Origin: Mauremys mutica
Taxonomy: Eukaryota > Chordata > Testudines > Geoemydidae
NCBI RefSeq assembly: GCF_020497125.1
Contig: NW_025422889.1
Location: 50,495-114,494, forward strand
Length of the DNA: 64,000 nt
Direction: 5' to 3'
A program made the position numbers and the translations under genes. Positions 23,301 to 37,084 of the stretch are shown here, in pieces. Within the stretch, counting starts at the first letter, position 1, and each line of letters starts with the position of its first letter. The notes under the pieces are model-generated. The model had not been told where the DNA came from. It made no database searches and worked only from the letters and a program-made list of their open reading frames with translations.

Positions 23301-24271
23301 AGCTATTTTTCATAATTCAGTTTAAAAGTGTACACACTATTTGTTTAGTTCTATTTGTGTTGGCAAATCTCTCCATCTCCTTCATCCAGCATAAATTACT
23401 TGCTCCAATTCTTCAGTCTGAATATTTTTCATTTGTCTTTTTAGACTCACTTCCTATCAAAAAGGTGGCACATGCAGCCTACTGTGAGATCTCTGTCAAT
23501 GCTACTTTAGGAGTCACCCAACTGGGATTCAGCAAAAGCAAAACAATCATTACTCGTCTTCCCTTCCTCCCCACTATAGACCCAATCCAACTGCTACTGA
23601 AGTCAGTGGAAAGATTCCTATCAAGTTCAGTGGATTTCGGATGAGGCCCAATACACCAATCAGTCTCAGATACTGATGAACAAATATCACTACTGTTGCT
23701 TGTGAAGTTTCCACCAAACAAAATTTTGATTGGAAGTGGCAGGATCAGTGGGGGCAGGGGGATTTGTCACATATTTGAACTCCAAGAATGGTTATAACAA
23801 AAGTAGAATAGATGGGGGGTGGGGGGGGAAGTAATGGAAAGAGAGGGAGAGAATATTCCAGACATTTTTAGCTTTAGAAACTTCAGTTCAAGACTGAGAT
23901 GCAGCTCAGATGAGTTATTACTTTATTCCCCAAAACATTTGCACCCACAGCTAGTCTCCACCAGTCTGAAAGTCTGGAAAAAGTTACCAAGTTCAGTCAT
24001 AAGGTGTGGCTGGCAGTGAGGGAAGCCACCAATATATCATTATGGGTGAAACTCTGACCCTCATGAAGTTATTGGCAAAAATCTCATTGGCTTCACTGGG
24101 GCCAGGATTTCATCTTGTGTGTTCAGAATTGCTAACTTTGGAAGGATACTATTTTTTTTTAATTATTCGAGTTTAAGCATGAATTACAAGTAAAACCTGA
24201 TCTTCCATTAAGAATCTATTTTTTTTTCTTTTAAAACAAATTTAAAGAGAAAACAAAATGTTAGAACTTAC
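20307..24271. other. Plain AT-rich intron with a minus-strand MIR-like fragment
   Basis: The segment at about 21340-21450 reads as MIR on the minus strand (gcaagtcacttaacttctct, then tgtaaaatgggg). A dispersed old-repeat segment with cattggcttcactggggcca lies near 24030-24115. Otherwise nothing is recognised. Confidence 0.55.
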
Positions 24272-24422
24272 ATTCAATATCAAGGTACATGCTCTTTTGA
24301 TGCCCACCAATTCTACTTGCAGCTTCACAGTCATATCTCCCTGAATCTGACAACTTCACATCTTTAATATGCAGTGACGATTTTCCATGCTGCCCTTTGA
24401 CTTCTATACGGCCATCTGGGCT
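24272..24422 (-). CDS. NCAM2: NCAM2 exon: second half of Ig domain 4
   Basis: NCAM2 is a neural Ig-superfamily cell-surface adhesion protein with five Ig and two fibronectin III domains; it acts in axon and synapse adhesion by homophilic binding. This 151-bp exon reads [10 protein letters not shown], then [20 protein letters not shown], then [15 protein letters not shown], with one base left over (phase 1). It supplies strands D to G of the Ig fold. Asp-Ser-Gly-Arg-Tyr-Asp-Cys is the Y-corner with the second disulphide Cys. The acceptor is aacag at 24423-24427 and the donor gtaagt at 24271-24266. The sequence fits NCAM2 closely and NCAM1 poorly. The next exon should begin by completing a Tyr codon. 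It is about 27.4 kb downstream of its partner exon. No frameshift or lesion is seen. Confidence 0.96.
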
Positions 24423-24754
24423 CTGTTTACATTGATTCAAGAAAGAGAAAGGGTTTTATATATAGATATATATACGTATATGTGTATTTGTTTTATATAT
24501 AAAACACCATTAATAATTATGACTGAATGTACAGTATTTGTTGTGAAAACATCTCATCATGTATGGTGAAATAAATATTAATGACTAAGCAATTTCAAAA
24601 TCTGTCAAATATACAGTTGAAAAAAAACTAAAGAAAAGAGACGTTCTGATTCTAGACTCCATGGTCAAGGGAATAAGTACATGCTTAAAGGAACACTGTC
24701 AAGTAGTTAATTATAATTTTAAGATTGATATAATCTGTCTGTTCAATTCTAAAG

Positions 24755-24860
24755 GGCCTAATTCTGATCTCACACTGTTGTAAATCAGGAGTAACTCCGA
24801 TCAAGTCAATGGAATTATACTGGTTTAAAATCATTGTAAATAAGATTAGTGTCTCTCTCT
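24755..24860. repeat. Dispersed old repeat (gtcaatgg family)
   Basis: The segment contains ggcctaattctgatctcaca, taaatcaggagtaactccga and gtcaatggaattatactggt. Degenerate relatives lie near 25690, 28450, 33850, 40415, 41270, 50570 and 53360. Its ends are loosely complementary. Family not named. Confidence 0.5.
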
Positions 24861-25063
24861 GTTCGCTTTCATATCAGTGAGAAATTGAAAAATCCAAAAA
24901 TGAAAAAGCAGCTATTGATAACTTTATTCTTTTTCTTTTTCTGCTAGAAGCACAAATTAACTGAGAAACCACAGTCTGGAAACACTCCTGGAACCACTGG
25001 ATTTCACTGGTGATACTTATGATAACATAGAAGTATAACATAGAAGAAAACTGTGATAAACAA

Positions 25064-25083
25064 ACACACACACACACACACAC
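25064..25083. repeat. (AC)10 microsatellite
   Basis: Perfect AC dinucleotide run. Confidence 0.95.
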
Positions 25084-25289
25084 TGGCTTCTGCTTTACCA
25101 GGAAAAAAAGTTCAATTTTGCCAGCTTGAGGATGGGGGAGGATATACTGATGGTGGGCATAACAGGTAGGAAGAAAAATATAATTTACAAGCCTATAAGA
25201 GTATGAAAAATAAAATAGACATTGAAAAAAGTATTTAAGTACTTGAGAGTGTCACTTTAACATGGTCCAGAGGAATGTGCAAAAGGTTA

Positions 25290-25490
25290 GGAGTTTGGAA
25301 CTTCTCAATTCTAATCCTCGCTCTGCAGTTTATTTGCTCTACAACCTTCAGCAACTCACTTCACCTCTTTGCCTCAGTTCTTTCATCTGTAAGATGGGGA
25401 CATGATACCTACCTCTCAGGAATGTTGTCAGGAGTAATTAGTTAATGCTTGTACAATACTTTAAACATCTAAAGCACTCTGAGGTTCTAT
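25290..25490 (-). repeat. MIR/CORE-SINE fragment, minus strand
   Basis: Reads cctctttgcctcagttcttt, then catctgtaagatggggac, then tacctctcaggaatgttgtc, the complement of MIR core and tail. This is one of the better-preserved MIR-like copies in the window. Confidence 0.7.
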
Positions 25491-27161
25491 CCTGTAAAAC
25501 CTTGCTGTCTGGCTCTACTGCTTGTTACCATGAAGGTTCCTACTGTGGCTGCTAGTGTTTGAAGGATTTTACCTCATGTCTATGTGATTATTTTCTGAAT
25601 TAATGAAGGAAAATTACATGAAAATCAGTTCACAGAATTGTTCACATCAACACAATATCAGCAATGTATATGCCGGAATCATTATATAAAGAAACCTGTG
25701 GTCCTGATCCCACCTCAGAATCTAATAGCACAGACCTCATTTCCCGTGCACAGTCCCATCGAACTCAAGAGGATTCTGTATGGGTGCAGGGGTTTGCAAT
25801 AGTAGATGCCAGCACAAGAATATGCCCTAAAATCCCTCAAACTGATAGAAATAAAACAAGATCACTAGCTCCTACTATGTCAATCTTAAATGCTGCAAAG
25901 TATATTAATCAAATGCATATCCTCAAGTCATCAGGAACATTCATACAAATGTCAGAATTTACAGTCACTAGTGAACAACTGCTAGACTAAAAGATCTTGA
26001 TACATCATGTTTTGCGTAGATTTTTTTGTTTATTCGTTTGTTGTAACCTTTTTAAAATTTTGCTTTTAAAATAATTTTATTTATTTATTTGCAGGTCTGC
26101 CGTGTTTTCCATTTTTGTTTTAATATTTGTTAAAGTTGATGGCTGTTGTTACTTGTTTGGATGCTGCTTAACTGGTTCTACTTTAAAAAGTGAAATAAAC
26201 AAATGGATAATTCTACATCAAGTTTGTTCCTGTTTAAAAAATAAATTGAAGCAAAAGTGTTTTAGCAGTTTTACAATACATTCAGTGACTCCTCCTTCTG
26301 ATTTTAACTTGAGAACTGCAATTGGATCATATTGGATAACATTTAAAATTGCTATCAGAGACTTCCTATACCGAAATGAGCTTATGACTAGTGAATGTAA
26401 CTTTAAGTTAAAAAAGTCAGAGATACAATAGGGAGTAGTTAACAGCACTATCCATTCATTAACAACTATCATCATACAGGAGTAAGGTAGTTCAACAGAA
26501 AGGAAAAAATGATCTGATTGATGCACAGGAAGTAAGACCTGATGTTAGGGTTAATACCAGGGTGCAACATTCTCGTTCAGGACCATGCAGCTCCGATTGA
26601 AATATAGGTCTCATCATTAAACATGTATCTACTTAGTTCTGATAAACATACAGTAATACATTTGTTCCTTAGAAGAATCTAAATCACTCCTTTCAAATAC
26701 AGCAATGCAGAGTAATGAGAGATGGCATAAGAAAAATATTGCCTTTGGACGGTTGGTTTACCGAAGCCCTGCAAAAATAACATTTTTTTCTTAAAGTTCC
26801 ACTTAAACTATGATGAAAGACCTTTCTATTGTACTGTGCAATAAATTCTCCCCAAGAAATTGTAATGTGTTATATTATCTCTATACAAATATATCTGCTG
26901 AAATTATTTTACTGTCTAACTTTTACAATCAGATTGGGGCAATGGTTTCCTGTTTCCAAAAATGGCCATTACCACATCTTTTGGGAGAAAGGTGCAAAAA
27001 AGCCTAAGTAAACAATTACAGAATTAAAATATTCAGAACAGACGTTCATCCATCAGTTGGTTTATGCCCTGAAGGGATTGTATCCCTTCCAATTCTTGGA
27101 GTTTTTATTTTATTTATAATACTATCTAATGGAACTGTGAATGTTTCCATTATTCATATAA
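25491..27161. other. Plain AT-rich intron
   Basis: Nothing named apart from a degenerate gtcaatgg-family segment near 25690-25790. Open frames of about 100 residues at 25664-25990 and 26102-26431 show no family resemblance. Confidence 0.55.
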
Positions 27162-27588
27162 ATCATAGAATCATAGAAGATTGGGGTTGGAAGAGACCTC
27201 AGGAGGTCATCTAGTCCAATCCCCTGCTCAAAGCAGGACCATCACCAACCATATCATCCCAGACAGGGCTTTGTCAAGCAGGGCCTTAAAAACCTCTCAG
27301 GATGGAGAATCCACCACCTCAGGTAACCCATGCCAGTGCTTCACCACCCTCCTAGTGAAATAGTGTTTCCTAATATCCAACCTAGACCTCCCGCACTGCA
27401 ACTTGAGACCACTGCTCCGTGTTCTGTCATCTGCCAACACCAAGAACAGCCAAGCTCCATCCTATTTGGAATCCCCCTTCAGGTAGTTGAAGGCTGCTAT
27501 CAAATTCCCCCTCACTCTTCTCTTCTGCAGACTAAACAAGCCCGGTTCTCTCAGCCTCTCCTCGTAAGTCATGTGCCCCAGCCAATCC
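27162..27588 (-). mobile_element. CR1 LINE 3' end, minus strand
   Basis: The 3' terminal repeat aatcatagaatcatagaaga is at the low end. It is followed by the familiar CR1 3' region (ttggaagagacctcaggagg, then ctagtccaatcccctgctca) and the end of ORF2 on the minus strand. It closely resembles amniote-wide CR1 and is 5'-truncated at about 27588. Confidence 0.9.
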
Positions 27589-30500
27589 CTTTTGTTTATT
27601 TATGATCACATATAAAAGTGAAGATGTTTTTATTAAGTAGCAGTACAATAGCTTTATTAAGTAGTAGTGCTACTCCTTTCAACCTGCCAAAGCTGAAATT
27701 AGGGATCGGTGTATAACAAAGAGCCAAAATGAGGGAAAAGAAAAAAAAATAGTCACAGAGGAAACTTAAGATGGTATCTGATTTATTCCTTTAGCATAAA
27801 TAACTCTTACAGTAACTTTGGTTTCCTGATTCTTTATTTATGAAGTAAATAGATTTTAATAATGTTTCACATTACATATGTCCAATGTAGGTCTGTTTGG
27901 GGCTAAAATGAATGATGTTCCTCAAAATGAGAAGTATGACTATCCAATACAGAAAATATTTCTGCAAAGTGTTAGAATAATTCCAATGAATCCAAAGCAT
28001 ATGTTCTTGAAATCAATTGGAATTTTGCCTAAGGACTTCAGGTTTCTCTATGTATTTATGGCATCATGGTATCAGAAAAGGAAAATATATTGCACACACC
28101 CACCACACAGATCAGCATTATATCCAATGATAAACATTGTAAAGGAAACATTTAATTTAGCATAAAGTTAGTTTCATTGTAATATTTTTCTGTAATTAGA
28201 CTGTGATGCCATGGCAGGATATTTTGTGCTCACACATTATAGTGATTATCACCACAGAAGTATATAATAAATAAAGCAAATATTTTCTTTATAAATGTTG
28301 ACCACCATACCTCATTGTTCTAAGTTTGAGATGAATTTTCAGATCCATTTTTACTTTGTTAGAAGAGTAATAAGTTACGACTATCTCCAAACTACCAGAA
28401 ATGGTCAGCAAGGCCATATCTCCTTATCAAATTCTAAATAAATGTAATAGTTCAAATTCTTCTCTCTGCTACACCTGTGCAAACCCACTATAGTCAATCG
28501 GTTAAACAGGTAAAACTGAGAGCAGAATTTACCCAAATATGGATAACTAATCAAGATATTACAACATTTTGCAATGCTAGGGCTAGCAACAGGGTCATCA
28601 AAATTAACTACCTACAAAAGTGAATATTCTACTCTGATACTCTACTGATCTGATATTCAGGCCCTCTACCGTATGCAATGAGAAGCATAAGACCATTTGA
28701 ATAATAGTGAAATGCCTTTTTTTCACCTCAGTGGGCTTTATCAGGGATTACTTTGTTTACTTTTCCTTTATAAGTCACCAGTATGAGCTTATTAGATTTA
28801 AAAACGATATAGGTGGAGGAAATAAAAATGCTATGGGAATATACAGTACTTCATGAATAAACAGATATGTCTTTTTTAAACATTTCTATTTATTAATATT
28901 CATTGACATCATTAGATAATTAGAAAATATATATTATAGTGTCTTGTTCATTGCTATTTCAATTCCATTGTGTTTCTCAGGAAATTAACTGCCAACTCTT
29001 TAGGCCTAGAATAGTGGTTAAAGATGCTTTTATGTCACTGCTACCAACCAAAATTAGTTTACTCATTTACTCTCAGTTTATTGACGTTTTAAAATACAGT
29101 GTCTCCTATTAAAATAGTCAGAATTTGTCCAGAGATACGACATTAATACCACAGCTATCTCCTATACTTAGTATAAAGAAAATCTATGTGGTAGCTGAGA
29201 TCATTATGCAGTAACTGTTGTCAAATGATAACTTTAATATGACCACTGTACTTTGTATTTCTTAAACAGACGAGGGTGAAAGTCATCCCCATTTGAATTA
29301 ATACTGTGGCCAACAGCAATCAGTTCTACAATTCAATGCTGTAATAGTAAACTCTTATCTAGAGGATCTTAAAAGCTACGTTGGGGCACACATTATCAAA
29401 ATCAGCGAGATACTAAACCACAACTTATTAATTAGCCCATAGATGAACATAAACTCAGTCTGGCACTTTCCAGGAAGCAAATGCCAGCTGTAAAATGTTC
29501 ATAATGATCAGCAATAGATTACGACATAGCAGTAACATTTCCGGTTGCTGAAAATGGTAGGTTCTCTTCTCAGGATAATTATAATTGCTTTTTGTATAGC
29601 CTCTTTCATAAAAGTAGCATAACATTTAATTGTTATCCAAAGTTCTTCTCCCATATAAAACCTAGTAATGGGGGTGGGGGAACCCTAATATATGTATTTT
29701 TAAAAAACTGCATTCATTCCACTTCTCTGGGATCACCAGAGGAGCATAGAGGGCAAGTGATCCCAGAAAAAGCAGCTCAGACAATCCCATTATCTATCTA
29801 GGTTTTTATACAGATGCTCATCACTGTGTTATCTTTCTGGATGGTTTCCAGGGCTTGAACACCTCAGACCCACAGATAATAATGTAGAGGTACTATCCTG
29901 CTGGGCTTGTCTGACCCCAATACCCATACACAGCCACAGCAGCATGGCTGGATTAGTCAATACACATGGTGATGCACAAGTGTAGGTTGACAACCCAAAT
30001 GTGAGCGCTCAGCCTGTTGGAGGATGTCATCAAGAACACACAGGAGAGGAATGCTGATTTAAGCAGCATTAAGTTTATTGTATAACCCCTTTTAATGTGG
30101 TGTTCTACAGTTCTTGGATGGGAATGTACTGTCTAGTGTAGTTCTTCCCAGTCTCTTCTCTTCTACTCCAGGCCAGAACCCCTGGCCCATTTTTTCTGGA
30201 AGAGAGTGAGGCTATTATACAGATGTCAGAGTGTTATGCATAGCTGCCTTTTCCCTCCATGTGGCCTACTCTGTCTTATTCTGTTTAGGTCATGGACACA
30301 TAGGAGAGCACTGTGTCATAGAAATTTACAAACTAGTATATTAAGACAATAAAAAATGCCAGAAAAACAAGCTAAATTTGGAACACTGTATATTTAAAAA
30401 ATACACCAGTTTAACTAAAGTAATTTTAAAATTGATGTAGTAAAAACTGGGATAATTCAGACAAGGGAACCCATTCTGTGGCATTGGCTACATTGGGGTT

Positions 30501-33500
30501 TCATCCACTTATAGGTGGTCACAGTATGGCCCTATGACCTCATACAATAATTCTGACTATATTTCCAAAATCTTGATCTATGACACTTTCAAAATGTAGT
30601 CAAGTAGGACTAGAAGCTAATGATCTGATAAATGAGAGTTCAACGAAGCAATCCATCCCAAGAAATCTGACTGAAACATATTCAGTGAACTGGAAAGTTT
30701 AACCTCTCACAGCATGACAGCCCTAGCATTTTGAATAGTGATAGCAATCTAATTCCATCAGCCTTATTTACAAAGACCTAGAGATTAAATATTCAAGGTA
30801 CAATAAACTGTCAAGAACAAAATGAGATTGTTCTTTATAGATGCTGCAGTGAGCTCAAAGTTAATAACTGTGTAGAGCCATGATAAAAAATAAAAATCTT
30901 TCCAAACAGAAATCAAGTTGAGAGATTCTCTACATAAATACAATACCCCTGCCTCAAAATTCAGTTCACCCCTAGTGAATTCTATCAAATACTTTAAAAT
31001 GATGACATCAGTGTGGTTACCTGCTTATCTGTGGACTCTGCAATTTATTTATTACTTATATTGCTTTATATATCATCTGTTACCTGAATTTTCCTTTTGT
31101 GATCCCTGGAATTTCCTCCTGATATTTGATGTTCCATGTATGCAATTATTGGCAGGCTGCTGGGTGGAAAACATCTTCCAAGGGTCCCAAGAGAGCAGTG
31201 GGGTTGATGAGAGCCTCATATCTAAGGGTTCCAGAGAAGACATGCCTCTTTCAGAAGTCTCGAGGAAATTGCTAAGAGAACAATATCCACGGAGAGAAAA
31301 TAGCAGCTTGTGGTGTAAACCAACTTTTAGGACTAATCATGTGCTCTGATACAGAGAATGTCTCCAGGAGCATGATTCCAGTGATGTTACAGATTCAAGT
31401 GTATAATTTTTCAGTTGTTTTGTGTTGGTGAATAGTGCACAATGAGATGATGGTTGAAAACATTTTTCTTTTCTTCTTGCTTCACAATTGTAACAGGCTG
31501 CAACTGGTATGAATTGGGGGCATAGTTGTTGGTTGAGTTTGATTGATCAAACCCTTCTCTGACTCCCAACTGTGGAACTACTGGACCAAATGAGATGGCA
31601 TTGTACATTTGCCAGAATGTGCATTTTGAGTTGGCTGGGAGTAGTGTGGCAGGTGAGAACAGCTGCATGAAATGGTGACTGGATTGTGGCTGGACTTTGA
31701 TAGTATCATTTGTCTGGTGAGAGCAGCTGTGACATTTTGTTGATTATCTTCTCTCCTACAGAGCTCAATGATTGTGCATTTGGCTGTGAAGGGATCTATT
31801 TTATATTACTGAAGGACAAGTACAAGATCTCTAATAAAATCCTCACATTTAACATCTAGACAGGTTGAAATTACTTTATTTGTTCTCATATCAGAGTTTA
31901 AAACTTGTTTTTATGACTAAAGTATCATGACTCCCCATATCACTGTATTAGATTTCAGTGCCTGTCACTGTATAGAGACATCAGGCATTTCTCACTGACA
32001 ACCTGCACCTTCTGTGAAATGCTTCAGTGTTTTTTGGATACAAAGTATGCCAGATTTCAGCTACCAAAATGATAAGGGAACATGGGTCTAGTATTTAAAC
32101 TTTTTTTTTTCTTAAATACATTTCCATAATTGTCCTGAAAACACACAAAAACCTCTGCAGCACTTGCAATATATCTGGTCTGTATTCTTCCAAAGTAGCG
32201 GTCACAGATGTCAACAGTAGCAGAGCCCAAACAAGAAGACACTTTAACTTTATGCTTAGTTCTTCATTCTTTCATTTTCTGCATGCAGTCAGATGGTTCC
32301 TAATTATAAAAGCAAGGACGCATTATTATATAGTCTACTGATATTTTGAACACATGATATTGAATTTTCAAGAAGAGGCACAGTAATTGAAGTTGATGAA
32401 CAGAATTATCTTTGGAATGTCATGAAACACAACCATTGTAAGGAAACTTGCTGCTATCAGTTGCTGTTGAATTGTCATCCATGAAAGAGCAAAAACTTCA
32501 AACCAGACACTTGTGAGTCATTCAGTCTGAAGCATTTCAACCAGCAAATATAGTATGGCCCAGTAAGCTGGTCCTTGAAGTAACAAGGTAGAAGAGAAGA
32601 GTTGCCAACTGAGTTGAAAGTACTGGATTAGGATAAAATTCCAGAAGTCCAACAAAAATAGATGATGAACAATTCCTATTCTGAGAATCTACCTTTGATG
32701 ATGAGAAAGGGCTGTCATTCACAACAGCCATCAGCATGCAGAAGCTGATGGAAGCTCCCTTCTGGATGGTATATTCACAACATTTCCCATACTCTTCAGG
32801 TAAATGTATTCTATCCATGCACCTGTTGAAAACAGCAGAAAATTCCAGAGTATTGCTACGTGTTTATGCCTTAATGTCCAGTGAATCAGAATAATGCTAC
32901 AGCAGAGTCTTGGACTTGAATGATTTTTATGGAAGACCTTGGGAGTCATCTAGAACAGCAGTTGGTTTTTTACAGATTTCAAGCAGGTAGCAATCATTGC
33001 CGCGTGCTACAAATTTCTGAAGGGATTGAAATCTGCTTATTCCACATGGGAGAACTTATTCAGACTAAGCCATTAACTAGTCTTGAAGTAAAGGCATTTT
33101 GTTGCTTTGACTTTCTTTCCATCTCCAGACATTGCGGCTACTTTCAATGAACTCAAAGTGGAAATGCAAGCAGGTACTATGCAGATTTTTATAATTCAGG
33201 AAAATGATATTCTTGAGAGCTCCAGATGGCATTTAAGAAATAACAACACTATACAAACTATATAAACCTTTATTGCTTCGTGCTGGTGCTTACTTGCAAC
33301 ATTTTAGCTGGTGAGTAGTCAGGTGACACATCACGCTCCACATACCAAAATCAAACACTACAGCATAAAACAGAAGGTTGGGTTGCTGTTCTTGGAAGAG
33401 CTCACTTTGGTTTGCTTGTAATCATGAAGGCATATGAAAGGGAAATGATGAAGGAAGAACATTGTATCTGGTCATTCAAAATCATCTCCTATACAGGTGA

Positions 33501-35815
33501 AAATCACTAAGGAGAAATGGTTGATGACTAATAATGATGAGTATATTATCAGCATGCAACAAAATCTTACAGAGAAGCTGGGCAAAACATGCCTCTGTGG
33601 TAATAAAAAGGGAAAAATAAAAACAAAGAATTAAATAAAATTTTTCAATCATCTGCACTTCGTTATTAAAGGCTCCATTCCTGAAATAAACAATTTTATT
33701 CAGATAGATGTCAGTTCTACAGAGCAGGATGAGCACAATTTACAGGAATAAGATCATAAAACATAAGTCTTATCTAATACAGACCTTATTTAGTACAGTC
33801 ATCAAAAATAATAGTTTGACCACAGAACCACATCTAATCTTAAAGGCAGTTACTGAGATAAGATACTCCGGCTACAAGATCAGCCACAGGTGGCTATATT
33901 ACACCTTTGTGCTCCCTTTGGAACTGCCGCAGTTCAGACTCCAGTATAAATTGGAGTAGCCAGAGAATCCATTATGCTAGTGGGAGACTGCCAGAGCACA
34001 CACAGTCCCAAAGCATGTGCAGATATGGGGTCTGATCCTGTTTAGAGTCTAATACCTTCACTCACCAGAATCTAGCTACTAATGATCAGTCAAACCCTAT
34101 GCATGTGAACAAGAATCACCAGTGCGAACTATCCATGGCAGCGGTTGTGGTAAGTAGGATCACTCTGCTCAAGAACTTTGACCAGATGACGTTTTTACTC
34201 AAGTCAATAGCAAAACTGTCAAGATCAAACCTCCACATGTTTTGTAACTGGCTACAGGAAACTATTCATTCAAACAAATCACTTTTAAAAAAACATAATA
34301 TGTGGATACAGTTCTGTATGTTGACTCACAGAAAGTGGTGATAACATGGCTCTAGATAAGTTTTCTGCTTGCTACAGTTATATTACCGAAAGTCTATATA
34401 GGTATTTCATCATTTTACTTATCTATGGGATCTTTTTTTTCTTTTTTTAACTCATTAAAACATTTTGGAGATGACACATATGCTGATGATCGCCACACAG
34501 GATTTCTGAAGGCTGTCATAATGCACTCAAAACTCAACAATAGATGTCATCAGTCTTCCACACTGAGGAAGAATATGAATGGGCCAACAGATTGTGGATC
34601 CTGGATCTGTGGTAAGACCCAGCAGAAAAAAGGTCAAAATGCCATATGAGCTTATTTATTTGATTTTATTTATTTTTAATGTCCTACACTTTGGGAAATT
34701 GTAAGGTGGACTGAGAAGTGGAGAGCCATGGGAAAAAATCTCCTTCTCTCGGGGAAGATAACTCTGAGTTCACTTAAATTTTAACATCTTCCTCATCATT
34801 CACAGAGGCACTGTACATTTATAACTGTATATTGTAAAGGCTCCCAAAGCAGCTTCACTCATTCTGGCAACTCTCCTAGGCACAATTCTACAAAGCACTG
34901 AGCACTCCCATGAGGTGCTGAGTTCCCTCAATTCCCATTCAAGTCACTAGTAGATGAGAACACACACTACCTCACAGGAGTGCAAAGCGTCCTGCAGGAT
35001 TGAGACAACAGAACGGGGATGGAGATGGTCTAGGCAGGCCATCTTCTGCAAGGCACTTAGCCCTCACACCACAGATAAGCTAATAAAATACTTGGAAATG
35101 CTGCGAGCTGTGGAACATTGGTACAATTATAGGTGGGTAAAGGGGCAAATCCCTCTCCATCTTTCAGCCTGCGGGGACCAAGAATGTTTTTCTCCTCTGA
35201 ACTTACAACTGGCAGACAGACAAAACAGAAACAGGACCTATTGCTGCTGAGTGCTGCAGCCTCAGCAAACTCTTCCTCCACTCCTCTTTCCTCTTGCCAC
35301 AGAGTTGGAGGGGCACAAACCAGCTATGTCATGGTATCTATAGAGGAGTATTTATATCATGTTTTTTTACCACCAAGGGAAAAACTAGTTAATTTTCTAT
35401 TTTTAAAACTGTTTTGTTAATGCACACCACATCACACTTAGTTTTAATTACATATTCAAATTGTGGTCCTGTGTCCTATCTGACAGTGGCAAGCAACAGA
35501 GGCTTCAGAGATAGGTGCATGCAACTCCGCAGTGGACAAATGTGGGATAATCTGTCTCCAGGAAAATTTTATCCTAATCCCTAATTGTTAGAGATGAGTT
35601 TGAACTCTGAAACCTGATGTTTTATACCCCTTCAAAAATTGCAAGCATTAACAATTGTAACTCTGAATATTTTTATCCATATAAGTGTCCAATTCCTCTT
35701 TGAATCTTGCAAAATTCTTGGCCTCAACACATCCTGTGGCAAGAATGCATTGTGTGAAGAAATAAAAGCACATTCAGTGCATCTCTTGGCAATCTCATGG
35801 ATTTGATGACTTTCT
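27589..35815. other. Long plain intron stretch, no named element
   Basis: About 8.2 kb. The longest open frame (30918-31349, 143 codons) has no family resemblance and no splice or codon support. The block 31130-33300 looks less AT-rich and could be a decayed transposon, but I cannot name it. Weak old-repeat segments lie near 28450-28540, 33850-33970 and 34830-34960. Confidence 0.5.
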
Positions 35816-35820
35816 CTTAC

Positions 35821-35843
35821 TATATATATATATAGTGTTGAGG

Positions 35844-35878
<35 letters not shown>
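35821..35878. repeat. (TA)n and (GA)n microsatellites
   Basis: A TA run at 35821-35834 and a GA run at 35853-35878, separated by 18 bases that include a second short TA run. Confidence 0.95.
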
Positions 35879-35884
35879 CAAGGA

Positions 35885-36930
35885 GGCGGGACTAGCTCAG
35901 TGAGAACAGGAGTTTAAAAAGACAGGTCCTAAACAACCAGATGAGCTAGTCTTCATGGGAGATTTGCAAGGGAGTTTAGAGAGGATGTGTGAAAGACAAA
36001 CTCATCTAGCAAACATACTTTAAGCTTTGTCCAATAACCCCTCCCCAAAACACCAACCAAACAGCTAAAAACACCGACAAGAATAAAAATAATGCAGGCA
36101 GAACTCCAGCAGCAGAATAGGGGCATACACTCATTGATGTATGATTACCTGCCTTGTGGGCAGGTGGCATATGTGTGTACTTGGTGCAAGCAGCTCATGG
36201 CCCTCAGAGACCAAATATTGGCACTATAGACCAGAGTGGTTGAACTGGAGGAACTAAGGGAAACAGAAAGGCACATAGAGGAGACTTTCAGGGACATGGT
36301 AGAGTGGCCCCACACCCATTCTGTCAGTCTCTGTGCTGTTGAGGACAACAAAGGTCTTGGGGAATGAGAACATCAACCTGGAGCACAGGGAAACAATCCC
36401 ATAATTGGGACTCCCCTTCCAGATGATGTCATGGTATCCTCTCACACTGGGGGACCCCAACTTTAGGAAGGGCCAGGTAATAGTAATGGGGGATTTAATT
36501 ATTAGACATAAGGATAGTTGGTTTTGTGATGACCAGGAGAACTGCATGGTGAATTGCCTGCTGGGTGAGAAGTTGCAGACCTCATGAGACATCTACACAG
36601 ACTTATCTACAGTGTTGAAGAGGAGCCAGTGGTGACAGTACATATAAATACCAGTGACATAAGGAAACATAGGATAAAATTCCTGGAGGCCAAATGTAGG
36701 CTGCTAGCAAATACATTAAATTCCAGGACCTCCATGTCATCATTTTCTGAAATGCTTCCATGCGCAGGACCAGTTAGAAAGGCAGACGTGCAGGGTCTCA
36801 ATAAGTAGATGGGACAATGGTGTTGGAAGGAGGGAGTTAGGTTTACTAGGAACCGGAAACCTTTTGGGAAATGAGGAGCCTATAACGGAACCAGATTGCT
36901 GGCATGTAAAATAAAAAAGGTCATAGATGA
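35885..36930 (+). mobile_element. CR1 5' region with ORF1 remnant
   Basis: A second type of CR1 ORF1, heavily broken. On the plus strand it shows an N-terminal piece with Cys-Gly and Trp-Cys (YDYLPCGQVAYVCTWC) near 36140-36190, then a coiled-coil-like Glu-rich stretch. The esterase part reads EEEPVVTVHINTSDIRKHR at 36612-36680, where the usual GTND block has become NTSD. A later piece is RTSMSSFSEMLPCAGP. Several stops break the frame. This is a 5' portion of a CR1; its ORF2 is absent, so it was cut by deletion or recombination. Confidence 0.65.
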
Positions 36931-37084
36931 GCTTATCCACTAAGAGATTGAGGAAAGGTGATGGATCTGGAGGAACACACAGTTTGAACAAAGACATATC
37001 CCCAGTTTGTGTCTGTGTGTGTGTCAATTACCATGTTACCAAATTTTGCAATTTTACTGTGAGCAGTGAGATTTTGCCTCCTGC
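36931..37084. other. Short intron stretch with TG run
   Basis: A short (TG)n lies at about 37013-37024. The target duplication cctcctgc of the next element lies at 37077-37084. Confidence 0.7.

Larger units (their letters stand above)
1..24271 (-). other. NCAM2: NCAM2 intron 3' of the second Ig4 exon (partial)
   Basis: This is intron sequence downstream, in gene orientation, of the exon at 24272-24422, whose GT donor lies at 24270-24271. I looked for the expected next exon (first half of Ig domain 5, beginning with the rest of a split Tyr codon) and saw none, so the intron runs beyond the window. It is AT-rich and full of transposon copies, listed separately. Inference from the exon map. Confidence 0.85.

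Noticed and set aside
1..24271. Search for the downstream NCAM2 exon (start of Ig domain 5)
   Set aside because: No matching segment found by reading. The intron probably continues beyond the window.
30918..31349. 143-codon open frame
   Set aside because: No motif, splice or codon support, and no family resemblance; consistent with chance in intron sequence.
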